A DNA stretch of 64,000 nucleotides from Alentia gelatinosa. Its lineage: Eukaryota; Annelida; Polychaeta; Phyllodocida; Polynoidae. The position numbers were made by a program, and so were the translations under genes. The notes beneath the pieces are model-generated. The model had not been told where the DNA came from. It was given only the letters and a program-made list of their open reading frames with translations, and did not search any database. This document shows positions 54,945 to 64,000 of the stretch, in pieces. The stretch covers positions 55,038,789-55,102,788 of the forward strand of contig OX465584.1 in the NCBI GenBank assembly GCA_950022655.1, in the 5' to 3' direction. The first letter of the stretch is position 1, and every line of letters begins with the position of its first letter.

Positions 54945-56527
54945 GTGGCACCACGGAGTGAACGAGCCTCGGCGAACGGCCCGAGCAGATTGGAGAAGGA
55001 GAGCTCCTTAGTAACAAACTTGCTTACCTCCGTGGGAAAAGCCGTAGCGCTGGGATGATTTGGGACCCCCTGGGTATCGGTCGCGGGTCCCAGGTATCCG
55101 AGGGGGAATCCATACCGTATGAATCCCAGCAGCTCCCGCTTCCCCTCCATCGCCGTGAGGTACTTCTCCCACGCCCGTAGCCGTAAGTCCGTGGGTAGAT
55201 TTATCTTGCTACACAGCGCATTTGGGAGCCCGGTTGCCCGCACGGCCCGGTATATGTGGCCGTGCGCCGGCCGTGGGCTGTCGTCCATCTCCGGCCACTG
55301 TTGGCGGCAGTGTAGCATAAAGGCCTCCGGGTCCGTACGAGTCCCGGCGGTCACGATGCCCGTGCGGCAGATCTCCTCCAGTGCATTGAAGTCCAGGGTG
55401 CTGGGGTCTGCCGGGCCGCTGGGGCTGGCCACGCTGTCCGGTCCGGGGTCGGCCGCCCTCAACGTATATCTGGCCTGTGGGGTGTACGCAACCTGGGCCG
55501 CCCGCCGGGCCGCTGGGGCTTGGGGGGCTTGCTGGCTGTCGTACCCCATGGTGTAACCCAGCTTGCGGTTACAGGCATGGAGCGAGTGCCCGCACTGCTT
55601 TCCCACAGAATCGCAATACGAGCATATATGGACCCACTTGATGGGCCCGTCCTCGTGCCCGCTCCTGTGGCGACACCCCCGGTCCGAATTGAATTGTCTG
55701 CACGGCAATTCCCTCGAGCGTGACTTGCTTCCACTATCCGCTCCCCCGGTCTGTGTCCCGGTCGTCATCGCGAGTCGGACCCGCTCTTCCTGTATCAGCG
55801 CATAATCCGACCAGCTCATCCTCCCGGTCTCGACCTGGTCGAAGATGAATTGGCTCCATCGCCTCATGCCGGCCCACGGCCGGGACTGCGCGTCGATGGA
55901 CACCTGGTGAAGGTGCTTACACATGTGGTCCCTGTCCTCGGGCTCTACGGCTCTGTGATCCCCCAGTAGCCCCAGAAACGCGCTCACGTATTCCATGGGT
56001 CCCAGGGACCCCCTCACCTCCAGTTTCTGCGCAAGGGTATACACCCCCTCACGGTCGATAAACATGTACGGCTTGCTGGTAAGCCTAGCAATATTTAAAT
56101 CAGAATGTAGCTTACCGGCCGTCCTATCGTGTTTTATCGCCTCCCGGTCGAGCTCGCGCTGGATGTACGAGTCTGCCCCGTACCTCTCCCGTAGCTGTCG
56201 CGGTGCGGGCAAAACACGTGCCGCCTGGTCCTCGGCCCAGTCCTGTGTCCGTCTCTCAGCAGCAGATTGAACGGTCGGCGGTCGAGACGCTGCCTCCGGT
56301 GCCCTCTGCTCGGCTAAGCGGTTGATGGCGGCCAGTACGCCGCTGATCTGAGTCTTCACGTCCTCCTTCATGGCCGCGAGGCCTACCTCAACGGCCACGA
56401 GGCGGGTGGTTTTCACGCTCCCGACCTCGGAGGCCGATTCCACGTGCTCGTCGGACGGCCGCATGGTCGACTCCGACGAAACCTCCTGAGCCTGAGACGT
56501 GCTCGGCCCCGCTCGCGTTTTAGGCAT
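54932..56527 (-). CDS. YR3 Gag-like protein running into the RT N-terminus
   Basis: Starts at the ATG at 56527 (MPKTRAGPS...); an upstream GTG is rejected. 532 codons: an acidic/Ser-rich head, a coiled-coil-like segment, a central helical domain ('YVSAFLGLLGDHRAVEP'), a Cys/His cluster ('CRQFNSDRGCRHRSGH' and 'HICSYCDSVGKQCGHSLHAC'), a Pro/Ala-rich linker, and a final part 'LLGFIRYGFPLGYLGP' and 'FVTKELSFSNLLGPF', which is the region preceding the RT core in DIRS-like pol. The frame then ends, and the RT continues in another frame, so a frameshift has occurred near 54950. Confidence 0.7.
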   Translation of the reverse strand: MPKTRAGPSTSQAQEVSSESTMRPSDEHVESASEVGSVKTTRLVAVEVGLAAMKEDVKTQISGVLAAINRLAEQRAPEAASRPPTVQSAAERRTQDWAEDQAARVLPAPRQLRERYGADSYIQRELDREAIKHDRTAGKLHSDLNIARLTSKPYMFIDREGVYTLAQKLEVRGSLGPMEYVSAFLGLLGDHRAVEPEDRDHMCKHLHQVSIDAQSRPWAGMRRWSQFIFDQVETGRMSWSDYALIQEERVRLAMTTGTQTGGADSGSKSRSRELPCRQFNSDRGCRHRSGHEDGPIKWVHICSYCDSVGKQCGHSLHACNRKLGYTMGYDSQQAPQAPAARRAAQVAYTPQARYTLRAADPGPDSVASPSGPADPSTLDFNALEEICRTGIVTAGTRTDPEAFMLHCRQQWPEMDDSPRPAHGHIYRAVRATGLPNALCSKINLPTDLRLRAWEKYLTAMEGKRELLGFIRYGFPLGYLGPATDTQGVPNHPSATAFPTEVSKFVTKELSFSNLLGPFAEARSLRGATSLP

Positions 56528-56635
56528 TTTCACGTGAACCTGTCTTACTGCTAACCCGTACTTTTAGACTCTTGCCCTGACGGCCTCGGACCGATACCCG
56601 TGGAGTATGCGGTGCCGCGAACAGCGTAGAGCCAA

Positions 56636-56828
56636 GGAGAAAAAAGGTAGTAGGTGTGAGCGGAGTGAAGCGCAGGAACAGAATGAGATAGAGCGTGGGG
56701 GCGTGCTTCGCCACGTGACCTATTAGTTCACGTGACTCGCACGCGGGGGCGCGCAGGGTGTGCTAGTAGAGGGGGAGTGCGCTAGGTGGTGCAATGACCG
56801 CTCCTGACCCTACGGGCCATGAGCTACC
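56636..56828 (-). repeat. YR3 split repeat A1 (5' end)
   Basis: Matches A2 at 52066-52258, offset 4570 bp. It ends at CATT, followed by the unit 5 flank 'ggaactggctg'. Confidence 0.93.
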
Positions 56829-56832
56829 CATT

Positions 56833-57479
56833 GGAACTGGCTGTCAATAATGTGAAATGACAGTGGTGGTAGTGATAGAAAAATTGGTTATATAACTGGA
56901 TCCTGAGACCACAGAACACTAACTATACCTTGAAATGTGGCTAAGGGATGCCAGAACATGGCAACATAGCAAAAAAAAACTGCAGTAGTCTCTGTAGTCT
57001 TTATATTCTGTCTTTAGTACTGGCTGTCAGATATGTCAAACGTCAGCGGCAGGGTTAGCAAAATCAGTAATATACCTGGAACTTGATATTAAAAAACACT
57101 AAAAGTAGCTCAAAGTGTATTTTGTCTTCAAGTTGAGTTACTTGGAATACCAATTGAAGCTTTAGCCAGTCCTGATATCTGTATTACTGTAACTACTACA
57201 CTACTGCTTCCTCGTGAATAAAACAGATATATATATATGCACAATGAACTGGCCTCACACAGACATTATTAGATAGTGACAAGTGGGATTTTCACAAAAC
57301 ACAGCTCAACAGCACACCCATAAACTTCTTGAGCAATTCTGGTACATAGGAAACTAGGAGTGAGCTGCTCAAACAGAACAGAAGAGTCACAATCAGGATA
57401 GCTTGGAGTGAGCTCAACTAGGTCATGGAGAACAAAGGAAGGAGAGAAAACATTTCAACTGCTGTTCTCGAATTTTCTC
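56833..57479. other. Continuation of the unit 5 3' flank after YR3
   Basis: Nearly identical to 62475-63180 of unit 6. No gene is seen. Confidence 0.6.
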
Positions 57480-58440
57480 AAATTTCTTCGTAGTATATAG
57501 AAATGGGTAATCTGCACTGGCCACTACTTCACAGTAGAGAAATATACAGAACAACACTAAAACAATTGGGACAAAATGGCTACGTATTCAATTGGACATG
57601 CTACACCAATTAATACCACAAATGCTGTTGCAGACAATTTGAGAAATTTTGAGTCCTAGTGGGAGTAGTATTACTACTCCACATGTCAACACCTGCAGCT
57701 CAAGAACGATAATGGCCAGGATGGTCTAGATGGACAATATGAGGTAGCAGTTACACTCTGCTCAGTCATGGTTTCAATTGCCTCAAGGTTATAAGATCCC
57801 TCTCACCTCTGTAAGCTAAAGACAAAAGAAACCATGGACAAATTTTTGGCGACCTGAAAAGACACTTTGAATGTTTACCATCTGACAATTGCCTGTAGTA
57901 AATACTGTAGCGCTGCTTGTGTGACCCCAAATAGGGGCTTCTGGTAGGGGTTCTGCCTCGCCTGCAACTGACGTGGACTTTCTCCTGTGCAAATTGTATA
58001 TGTGACTTCAGAGAGACCGGGCAGCAGAACGGCTGAGGCCGAGCTCATTATTTGATTAATGTATCTTCCCTGAATAAATGCATCAAAAAGAAAAGGGCTA
58101 TGTTGAATGCCAGCCTCACATTGAATGCTGCAATTGTCTCATTTGCGAACGAGCTGTCCCAGATCTTGCCTCAAGGGTAAATGCACTGAAATTCAGCAAG
58201 ATGATTAGAGGTATCACTAACGAGCTAACTTTTATGCCAAAAGATCATTTTCACAAGAAGTCTGCACAGGAGATTCAGCAAACACAGCAACCAACTAGCA
58301 GCAGAAGGTTCAAAATCAAAGGAAAACCCAGGCATCCTCAAAAATGCCATGCAACATGGTCAGGGGCGAAGCCTTCATATCCAGCAGCCTATACAGGCAA
58401 ACCACTAAGTGGAATCGACTAGACCCAACCATATGTAACT
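57480..58440 (+). pseudogene. Decayed gag gene (unit 5)
   Basis: Same gene as 24480-25830. Best frame 58078-58422 reads 'YVECQPHIECCNCLICERAV', 'VNALKFSKMIRGITNEL', then a basic, Gln-rich region and 'KPRHPQKCHATWSGAK'. Earlier part is broken by stops. The gag type is inferred from body plus Cys-containing tail; no pol follows. Confidence 0.45.
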
Positions 58441-58444
58441 TAGA

Positions 58445-59400
58445 TAACAATTACAATCCAATATCAATTTAAGGGCATATGGACCATATATGGTTGTGGT
58501 AGAAGGGTGTGCTGCACTGACTTTTTTTACTGGATTAGTAAGATACCTTTGATATGACTAATCTTTATTTATGGATCTATTATACTATGGGGTGCCAGAT
58601 TTTAGGCCTTTTGGTCAATTCTGAATATCATTTATTTTTATCATGTCCTGATATGTAATTTTCAATTTTTACTGAATAAAGTGAGCCTGTCTTCCTGTTG
58701 CTTGAGAGATACCTGCCTCGGCTGGCAAGAGTGCTGAGAGTAGCACAGCAGCCAGCATACATTCTGAGAACTACAAGAGCAGCTGCTATCTGAGTTGGCG
58801 CTGCTAATTTAATCAGAGCTGGATCTCAGGTTCATAATGCAAAGCAGATCTACTTGCCTATTGAGCTTGGGAGTTTTCAGCCTGGGGCCTGTCTTCCATG
58901 CATGTATCTGTGTGCCAGTCCACCGAACTGCTCTGCGTAGCCAGCAGCATCTTTGCCCTGAGTTGGCTGAGCACATTCTCTATTACCTGAACTTTTTGCT
59001 CCATCCAAACTGGATGGGCAAATTTCCATGGTATCTGCTTCGTTCTCGCCATTTTACCCATTGTTCTAGGTATTTTTGAAGGAGCATGAAGATGGCAACT
59101 TCTGTCCTGGTAGTCTCTCAAGGGCCTAGTGCCTGGATGTTGGGGTGCCAAGATAGAGCTTTGATAAGCTTGGGAGTCTCCAGGGGGTGGAACCACTGTC
59201 CAGCGAATTACTGCCCAATATCCAATTAGCCTCAATTATGTATGTCTGAAAAGGTGTGAGGATGAAAAGGCTTAGGATGTGTGGATGAATTAGAGTATTA
59301 GTCAAAGAGCATATGGTTGAAAGGGTAAAAAGATGACATTTTTTTCACCCAAAAAATAAATAAAAGCAGCTATCATGCATATAATTGATTTAATGCCACT
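58445..59400. repeat. R block, long copy (unit 6)
   Basis: Matches 46063-47041 closely over its whole length with small indels. The reading frame at 58858-59235 is not kept in the other copy. Confidence 0.75.
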
Positions 59401-59402
59401 GT

Positions 59403-59858
59403 GGTTTTTTTGGGGTTTTTTTTAAGCAAGATTTATTTAAGGACAAACATTACATTCACTCGTTACCAAGCGATCTTCCATGTATGTGTCACATACAGCA
59501 ATACTCTCCACTGTTGTTGTGCAATACACCAACAGGGAGCACAACCAGATATCCCCTGCAAAACATTGCCTTCAAGTCACTACAGATGGCGCCACTAAAA
59601 CAAACACGACTGGTCCCCCACCTCAGGATCCAGACGGTTCTGCACCAAGCAAAAGCATTGGTCAGACAGTTTCCCGCCACCCTTTCTCCCTACCTGCCCC
59701 AATTAGAAGCAGCTAATGACCCAATGTGACTGAACACAACCAGTGGATACCATGCTTTGAAGATGACCGGAATAAATTAACTCACACGCCGACCGCCGGC
59801 CAAGAGAACGCCGTCACATACCAGCAGTCGCTCAAGCCGATCGCCCGTTTACCACAAT
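59403..59858. other. Retroposon-like insert between R block and LINE fragment
   Basis: Begins with T-rich runs (59406-59428), as an A-tailed insert on the minus strand would, and continues with moderately GC-rich DNA of no recognised coding content. It occupies the place where unit 5 has most of its LINE. Confidence 0.3.
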
Positions 59859-59859
59859 C

Positions 59860-60055
59860 TATATTAATAATGTGTTCATTTAGATTATTACATATTTTCA
59901 TCTGATCATCTTGCTCACTTTCCGGGTAATTTGCATTATTATCATTACCTTTCCAAATTCCATTTAACAACCTCCAAAATCTTTTTGGGTTTTTCTCATT
60001 TTCTTTTAAACTCTTTTGAATCTTCTTACCAGCGAATCTTCTGATTCCTGTGGTT
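59860..60055 (-). pseudogene. LINE 5' fragment shared with unit 5
   Basis: Matches 49262-49440 ('tgttcatttagattattaca' and 'cctccaaaatctttt' blocks). Only the N-terminal RT leader region (MKICNNLNEH) is left. Confidence 0.55.
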
Positions 60056-60244
60056 ATTTGTTATGATCCAAACCATAGCTACTATGTTGATCTTCAGTAC
60101 TCTGTAAACCATATGATTCCAGTATGTACAATGCAAATATTGACTGACTAGTGCAGTTTAAATGTATTTGTGGGGAGTCCTCTTTCCACAAACCAAACAT
60201 TTTATAAAGATCATAATGGCACATCTATAGATGTACAAAGCATT

Positions 60245-60328
60245 ATGCTTTCAGCACTATTTCATACAGGACCTTCAATAGCAGTGTTAGGCTCATCTCT
60301 TTACAAAGGATTTTTGATAGTCCACGTC
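60245..60328 (+). promoter_or_regulatory. In-frame upstream ATG extension of GPCR6
   Basis: Here the uORF ATG is followed by an open frame (MLSALFHTGPSIAVLG...) that runs without a stop into the receptor 28 codons later. The stop found in copy 5 (TAG at 49703) is TTG here. If 60245 is used, GPCR6 gains a 28-residue N-terminal extension with a hydrophobic middle. Confidence 0.5.
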
Positions 60329-61423
60329 ATGGTTGATAAAGGATGGAAACCATTGATCACTACTGATGATAACAGTTCAACTCATATGAATGATATAGAC
60401 TTTTCGGTGCTACTGCTGAATACAATTATTGGTTTGCCTCTCTGTATCACTGGAATAATGGCAAATATCATCATCATAGTTGTTGTTATCTATGGATCAT
60501 TCCTGAGATCATCTGTCTTCATGAACTTACTGATGGCATTAGCTTTTGCAGACAACTTTACCCTGTTTTTCATTTTATTACGCCAAGATGGTATATATAA
60601 CTGGCTTCCTTGGGCAGGGTCATTATGGATGTGTCGTTTGGTCGTTTATGGGATTTACGCATCTTGCATCACAGCTTCATGGTTGATTGTCTTAATATCT
60701 ACTGAACGCATGGTTGCTGTTGTTTATCCTTTGCAGTCACACATGTACAGTTCTATAAGGAGAATTCATACTGTCATCATCCTATTAGTTGTCACCACAT
60801 GGATTTCAACCTGTCCATTCTTATTCAGCTGTGATGTGTTTACTTACCATGGCCATCCACACTGTAGTATCAATGGGCTGAATCACTTTCAGAGTGCAGT
60901 GTACGAGATAATATATGGATTTCTCTTATATAGTCTCACGCCATCCTGCATTATTACCATCATGAATATGCTAGTCATCAGAAAAATGCTCTCTCAGAGG
61001 AAATTCAGTTCCAAAACACAAGGAGAATTACACAAGTCAGCAACCAGAGGTACCAAGTCTTCAATAGCTGTAATGTTTTCTGTGTGTATTGTATTTATCA
61101 TAACAACACTCCCCATAGAAACCATTGCCATCATTTTAGCCATATGTAAATTACTCAACAGAAACTGCATTTCACTAGATCATGGTGTTGCAGCTTTCTG
61201 CCTTATATTAAACAGATTCAATCACTGTGGCAATTTATTTTTGTACTGCCTTACTGGGTCAGTCTTTAGGACAACATTCATCCGTCTTCTACGCAAAATT
61301 TTCAGGAGGACTTCTCATGGTAACATTCATGTGCAATTAACAACTGTGACATTCACAGCAAACCATGTTGAAAACCATTCCCAAGAAGGAGTTCCTCAAA
61401 GAGAGTCAAATTTCTCATATTGA
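60329..61423 (+). CDS. GPCR6: intronless class A seven-helix receptor
   Basis: 364 codons from the family-conserved ATG (392 from the upstream ATG at 60245). It is the sister of GPCR5, with the same MANIIII, STERM, LTPSC, CGNLFLYCLTG and AATAAA-at-stop. About 22 residues differ, ten of them in the first 37. The second ectodomain sequon is lost (NDI instead of NDT) while NSS remains. Other changes are SIAVMFS and VFIITT in TM6, LAICKLL before ECL3, and SNFSY at the end. 'GWKPLITTDDNSST' matches GPCR4 rather than GPCR5. The intact frame and all structural Cys/Pro landmarks suggest a functional receptor; ligand unknown. Confidence 0.92.
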   Translation: MVDKGWKPLITTDDNSSTHMNDIDFSVLLLNTIIGLPLCITGIMANIIIIVVVIYGSFLRSSVFMNLLMALAFADNFTLFFILLRQDGIYNWLPWAGSLWMCRLVVYGIYASCITASWLIVLISTERMVAVVYPLQSHMYSSIRRIHTVIILLVVTTWISTCPFLFSCDVFTYHGHPHCSINGLNHFQSAVYEIIYGFLLYSLTPSCIITIMNMLVIRKMLSQRKFSSKTQGELHKSATRGTKSSIAVMFSVCIVFIITTLPIETIAIILAICKLLNRNCISLDHGVAAFCLILNRFNHCGNLFLYCLTGSVFRTTFIRLLRKIFRRTSHGNIHVQLTTVTFTANHVENHSQEGVPQRESNFSY

Positions 61424-62470
61424 ATAAAAAATGTCGATTTTTCATGACCATAAAACTGACCAGAGATACAACAAAATCTGAATCAATTGAAAGGAATTAG
61501 TTTTCAGAAACTGAGCAAAAGAAAAGATCTTACTCATTAAAAAGGAATTATTTTTTCATTAATGTAACTTAATATGAAGTAAAGCTTTCTTGTGGTTTAC
61601 ATCTCCATTTATTTATTTTTAAATAACAAGGAAAAATAAGCCCCAGTGCCTAGAAATGATGCATATCCGAAAATTGCTACATTCCAGTAATCTTAAATGT
61701 CAAAGTGTTTGGAGCTGAATTACCACTGTGCCATTAAACTGCACCTATCATTTCTGTATTCCTGAAACAATGGAATGTTAGTTGTATCAGTGTTGTTAAA
61801 GGTTCAACCCAACCTTTATGGCTGGAAAAACCTTTTCTGTCTCGCTGGTTTATCTCTGGGTCCAAAGGATTTGTGTTTGATGTGGCCTGTGGTGGGTTGC
61901 GATGTTGTTATCTGTATCTGTTGTCAAGAATGTATAAGCCTTTTGTGGTTGGGAGTATCCAGTTGAATTCAAATTTTTAAGATTGATTTTGTTTTGCTCT
62001 CCAGTTGTTAATCGATGAAGTTTAGGATATTCATCCATACCTTCATCCATACTTCATCCATACCATGGTGTCCTGGTTCACTGAAGTCCTGACTATTCCA
62101 TCTGTCTGGACATAAACATTTAACTTAACTTTTGGGTTGATTGGGACTCTAATGACCTATTCAGAAGGAACAAGATTCGAGTTGTATAGGTTCAATTACA
62201 TAAGAGGAATGATCACATGGGGGAGTGTCAAGCGAGTTATTACTGAATATTTAGTCTCAAATGATATTCCTATTATATGACCATTTTTATGATATCACCA
62301 GTGTTACATCATTTGAACTGCATGTTAGAATCCTATTAGCAACAGATTACAAATGTATTTTAAAAACCTTTGACAGTAATAAATTCTGAGTAAAAATCTA
62401 ACATCGGATCTTCCCCTTCAAGAAAATACAACAAAAATATTCAAAATCATATTTATCTGATCATCTATGT
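61424..62470. other. 3' flank of GPCR6
   Basis: Duplicate of 50813-51697, with an extra 130-bp piece at about 61610-61770 that unit 5 lacks and unit 2 has in part. No gene is seen. Confidence 0.55.
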
Positions 62471-62474
62471 CATT
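62471..62474. other. Empty YR3 insertion site
   Basis: 'ctatgtCATTggaactgg' is uninterrupted here, whereas unit 5 has YR3 between its two halves, with CATT at each end. Confidence 0.85.
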
Positions 62475-63179
62475 GGAACTGGCTGTCAATAATGTCAAAT
62501 GACAGTGGTGGTAGTGATAGAAAAATTGGTTATATACCTGGATCCTGGGACCACAGAACACTAACTATACCTTGAAATCTGGCTAAGGGATGCCAGAACA
62601 TGGCAACATAGCAAAATAAAACTGCAGTAGTCTCTGTAGTCTTTATATTCTATATGTCTTTAGTACTGGCTGTCAGATATGTCAAACATCAGCGGCAGGG
62701 TTAGCAAAATCAGTAATATACCTGGAACTTGATATCAAAAAACACTAAAAGTAGCTCAAAGTGTATTTTTTTTTCAAGTTGCGTTACTTGGAATACCAAC
62801 TGAAGCATTAGCCAGTCCTGATATCTGTATTACTGTACTACCACTTACCTGTAACTACTACACTGCTGCTTCCTCGTGAATAAAACAGATATATGCACAA
62901 TGTACTGGCCTCACACAGACATTATTAGATAGACAAGTGGGATTTTCACAAAACACAGCTCAACAGCACACCCATAAACTTGGCAGTTCTTGAGCAGTTC
63001 TGGTACATAGGAAACTAGGAATGAGCTGCTCAAACAGAACAGAAGAGTCACAATCAGGGTAGCTTGGAGTGAGCTCAACTGGGTCATGGAGAACAAAGGA
63101 AGGAGAGAAAACATTTCAACTGCTGTTATATGTAAATCTGTAAAATTGTGATAGTACAAGCCAGAAAATAGTGCTAAAC
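62475..63179. other. Unit 6 flank, no gene
   Basis: Duplicate of 56833-57480 with small indels. Confidence 0.55.
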
Positions 63180-64000
63180 AAACCTTTCTCAAATTTCTAA
63201 GTAGTATATAGAAACGGGTAATCTGCACTGGCTACTACTTCACAGTAGAGAAATATACAGAACAACACTAAACCAATTGGGACAAAATGGCTACGTATTC
63301 AATTGGACATGCTACTCCAATTAATACCACAAATGCTGTTGCAGATAATTTGAGAAATTTCGAGTCCTAGTGGGAGTAGTATTACTACTCCACATGTCAA
63401 CACCTGCAGCTCAAGAAAGATAATGGCCAGGATGGTCTAGATGGACAATATGAGGTAGCAGTTACACTCTGCTCAGTCATGGTTTCAATTGACTCAAGGT
63501 CATGAGATCCCTCCCACCTCTGTAAGCAAAAGACAAAAGAAACCATGGACAAATTCTTGGCGACCTGAAAAGACACATTGAATGTTTACCATCTGACAAT
63601 TAAATTGCTGCTTGTGTGACCCCAAATAGGGGCTTGTGGAAGGGGTTCTGCCTCGCCCGCAACTGATGTGGACTTGCTCCTGTACAAATTGTATATGTGA
63701 CTTCAGAGGGACCGAGCGGCATAATAATAAAACGCATTAAAAAAAACCACTAAAATAAACCAAAATGTTTCAAGTTCAACATCGCCACCCAAAAGCTAGA
63801 AAAGAAAGTTGAGGGCTACACAGGGCTATGTTGAATGCCAGCCTCACATTAAATGCTGCAGTTGTCTCATTTGCGAACAAGCTGTCCAAGATCTTGCCTC
63901 GAGGGTAAATGCACTGAAAGTCAGCAAGATGATTAGAGGTATCACTAACGAGCTAACTATTATACCAAAAGATCATTTTCACAAGAAGTCTTCACAGGAG
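63180..64000 (+). pseudogene. Decayed gag gene (unit 6), cut by window end
   Basis: Same gene as 57480-58400, with matching stops and frameshifts plus an A-rich insertion near 63722-63770. It runs off the window at the basic region. Confidence 0.45.

Larger units (their letters stand above)
51698..56832 (-). mobile_element. YR3: GC-rich Ngaro/DIRS-like retrotransposon
   Basis: On the minus strand: A1 (56828-56636), gag, RT, RNase H, recombinase, B1 (52591-52263), A2 (52258-52066), B2 (52030-51702). A1/A2 and B1/B2 differ at only a few bases. The word CATT occurs at the left end (51698-51701), the A2-B1 junction (52259-52262) and the right end (56829-56832), and once at the empty site in unit 6 (62471-62474). 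This is what integration of a circle by a tyrosine recombinase should leave, with no target duplication. GC content is far above the flanks. RT-RNase H is broken, so the copy is not autonomous. Confidence 0.9.

Noticed and set aside
60170..60244. Longer N-terminus of GPCR6 from 60170, and similar extensions of GPCR1, 2 and 4
   Set aside because: They begin with GTG or TTG, which are not normal eukaryotic starts, and the extensions are not conserved. Only ATG codons were used.

Overview
This is animal nuclear DNA, most likely from a marine invertebrate. The only intact host genes are intronless, single-exon rhodopsin-like (class A) GPCRs repeated head to tail on the + strand. Around them lie degraded LINEs, tyrosine-recombinase (DIRS/Ngaro-type) retrotransposons, gag remnants and many short terminal-inverted-repeat (TIR) elements. 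AT-rich, repeat-rich DNA with local intronless GPCR families is known from echinoderms, amphioxus and lophotrochozoans; the sequence does not let me choose among them. I saw no rRNA, tRNA, CRISPR or bacterial-type operon.

GPCR array: five intact copies (2292-3389, 19820-20911, 36502-37596, 49718-50812, 60329-61423; 363-365 codons) and one pseudogene (29870-30907). Homologous 5' flanks (a decayed gag gene, an R block, short upstream ORFs) and 3' flanks accompany the genes, so the repeat unit is a segmental duplication and not a retroposed cDNA. Units 5 and 6 are the youngest pair, and differences between them bracket later insertions in time.

Mobile DNA: two near-complete YR retroelements on the - strand show the diagnostic split direct repeats A1-ORFs-B1-A2-B2. 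YR1 is 9381-13876, with gag and pol in one frame separated by a single TGA. YR3 is 51698-56832, GC-rich, with an empty target site preserved in unit 6. Fragments of two further YR elements lie at 13.9-15.66 kb and 34.7-36.1 kb. LINE remnants of CR1/Jockey-like and L1/Tx1-like type are scattered throughout, one of them (26474-28590) internally deleted with its empty site visible in unit 1. TIR elements include a long-TIR element at 4179-5960, TTAA-flanked piggyBac-like MITEs, and a 9-bp-TSD element nested inside one of those.

Reading: a lineage-specific, probably chemosensory or peptide-type receptor cluster growing by tandem duplication, with hints of gene conversion and of uORF-to-N-terminus conversion, inside a transposon-dense locus.
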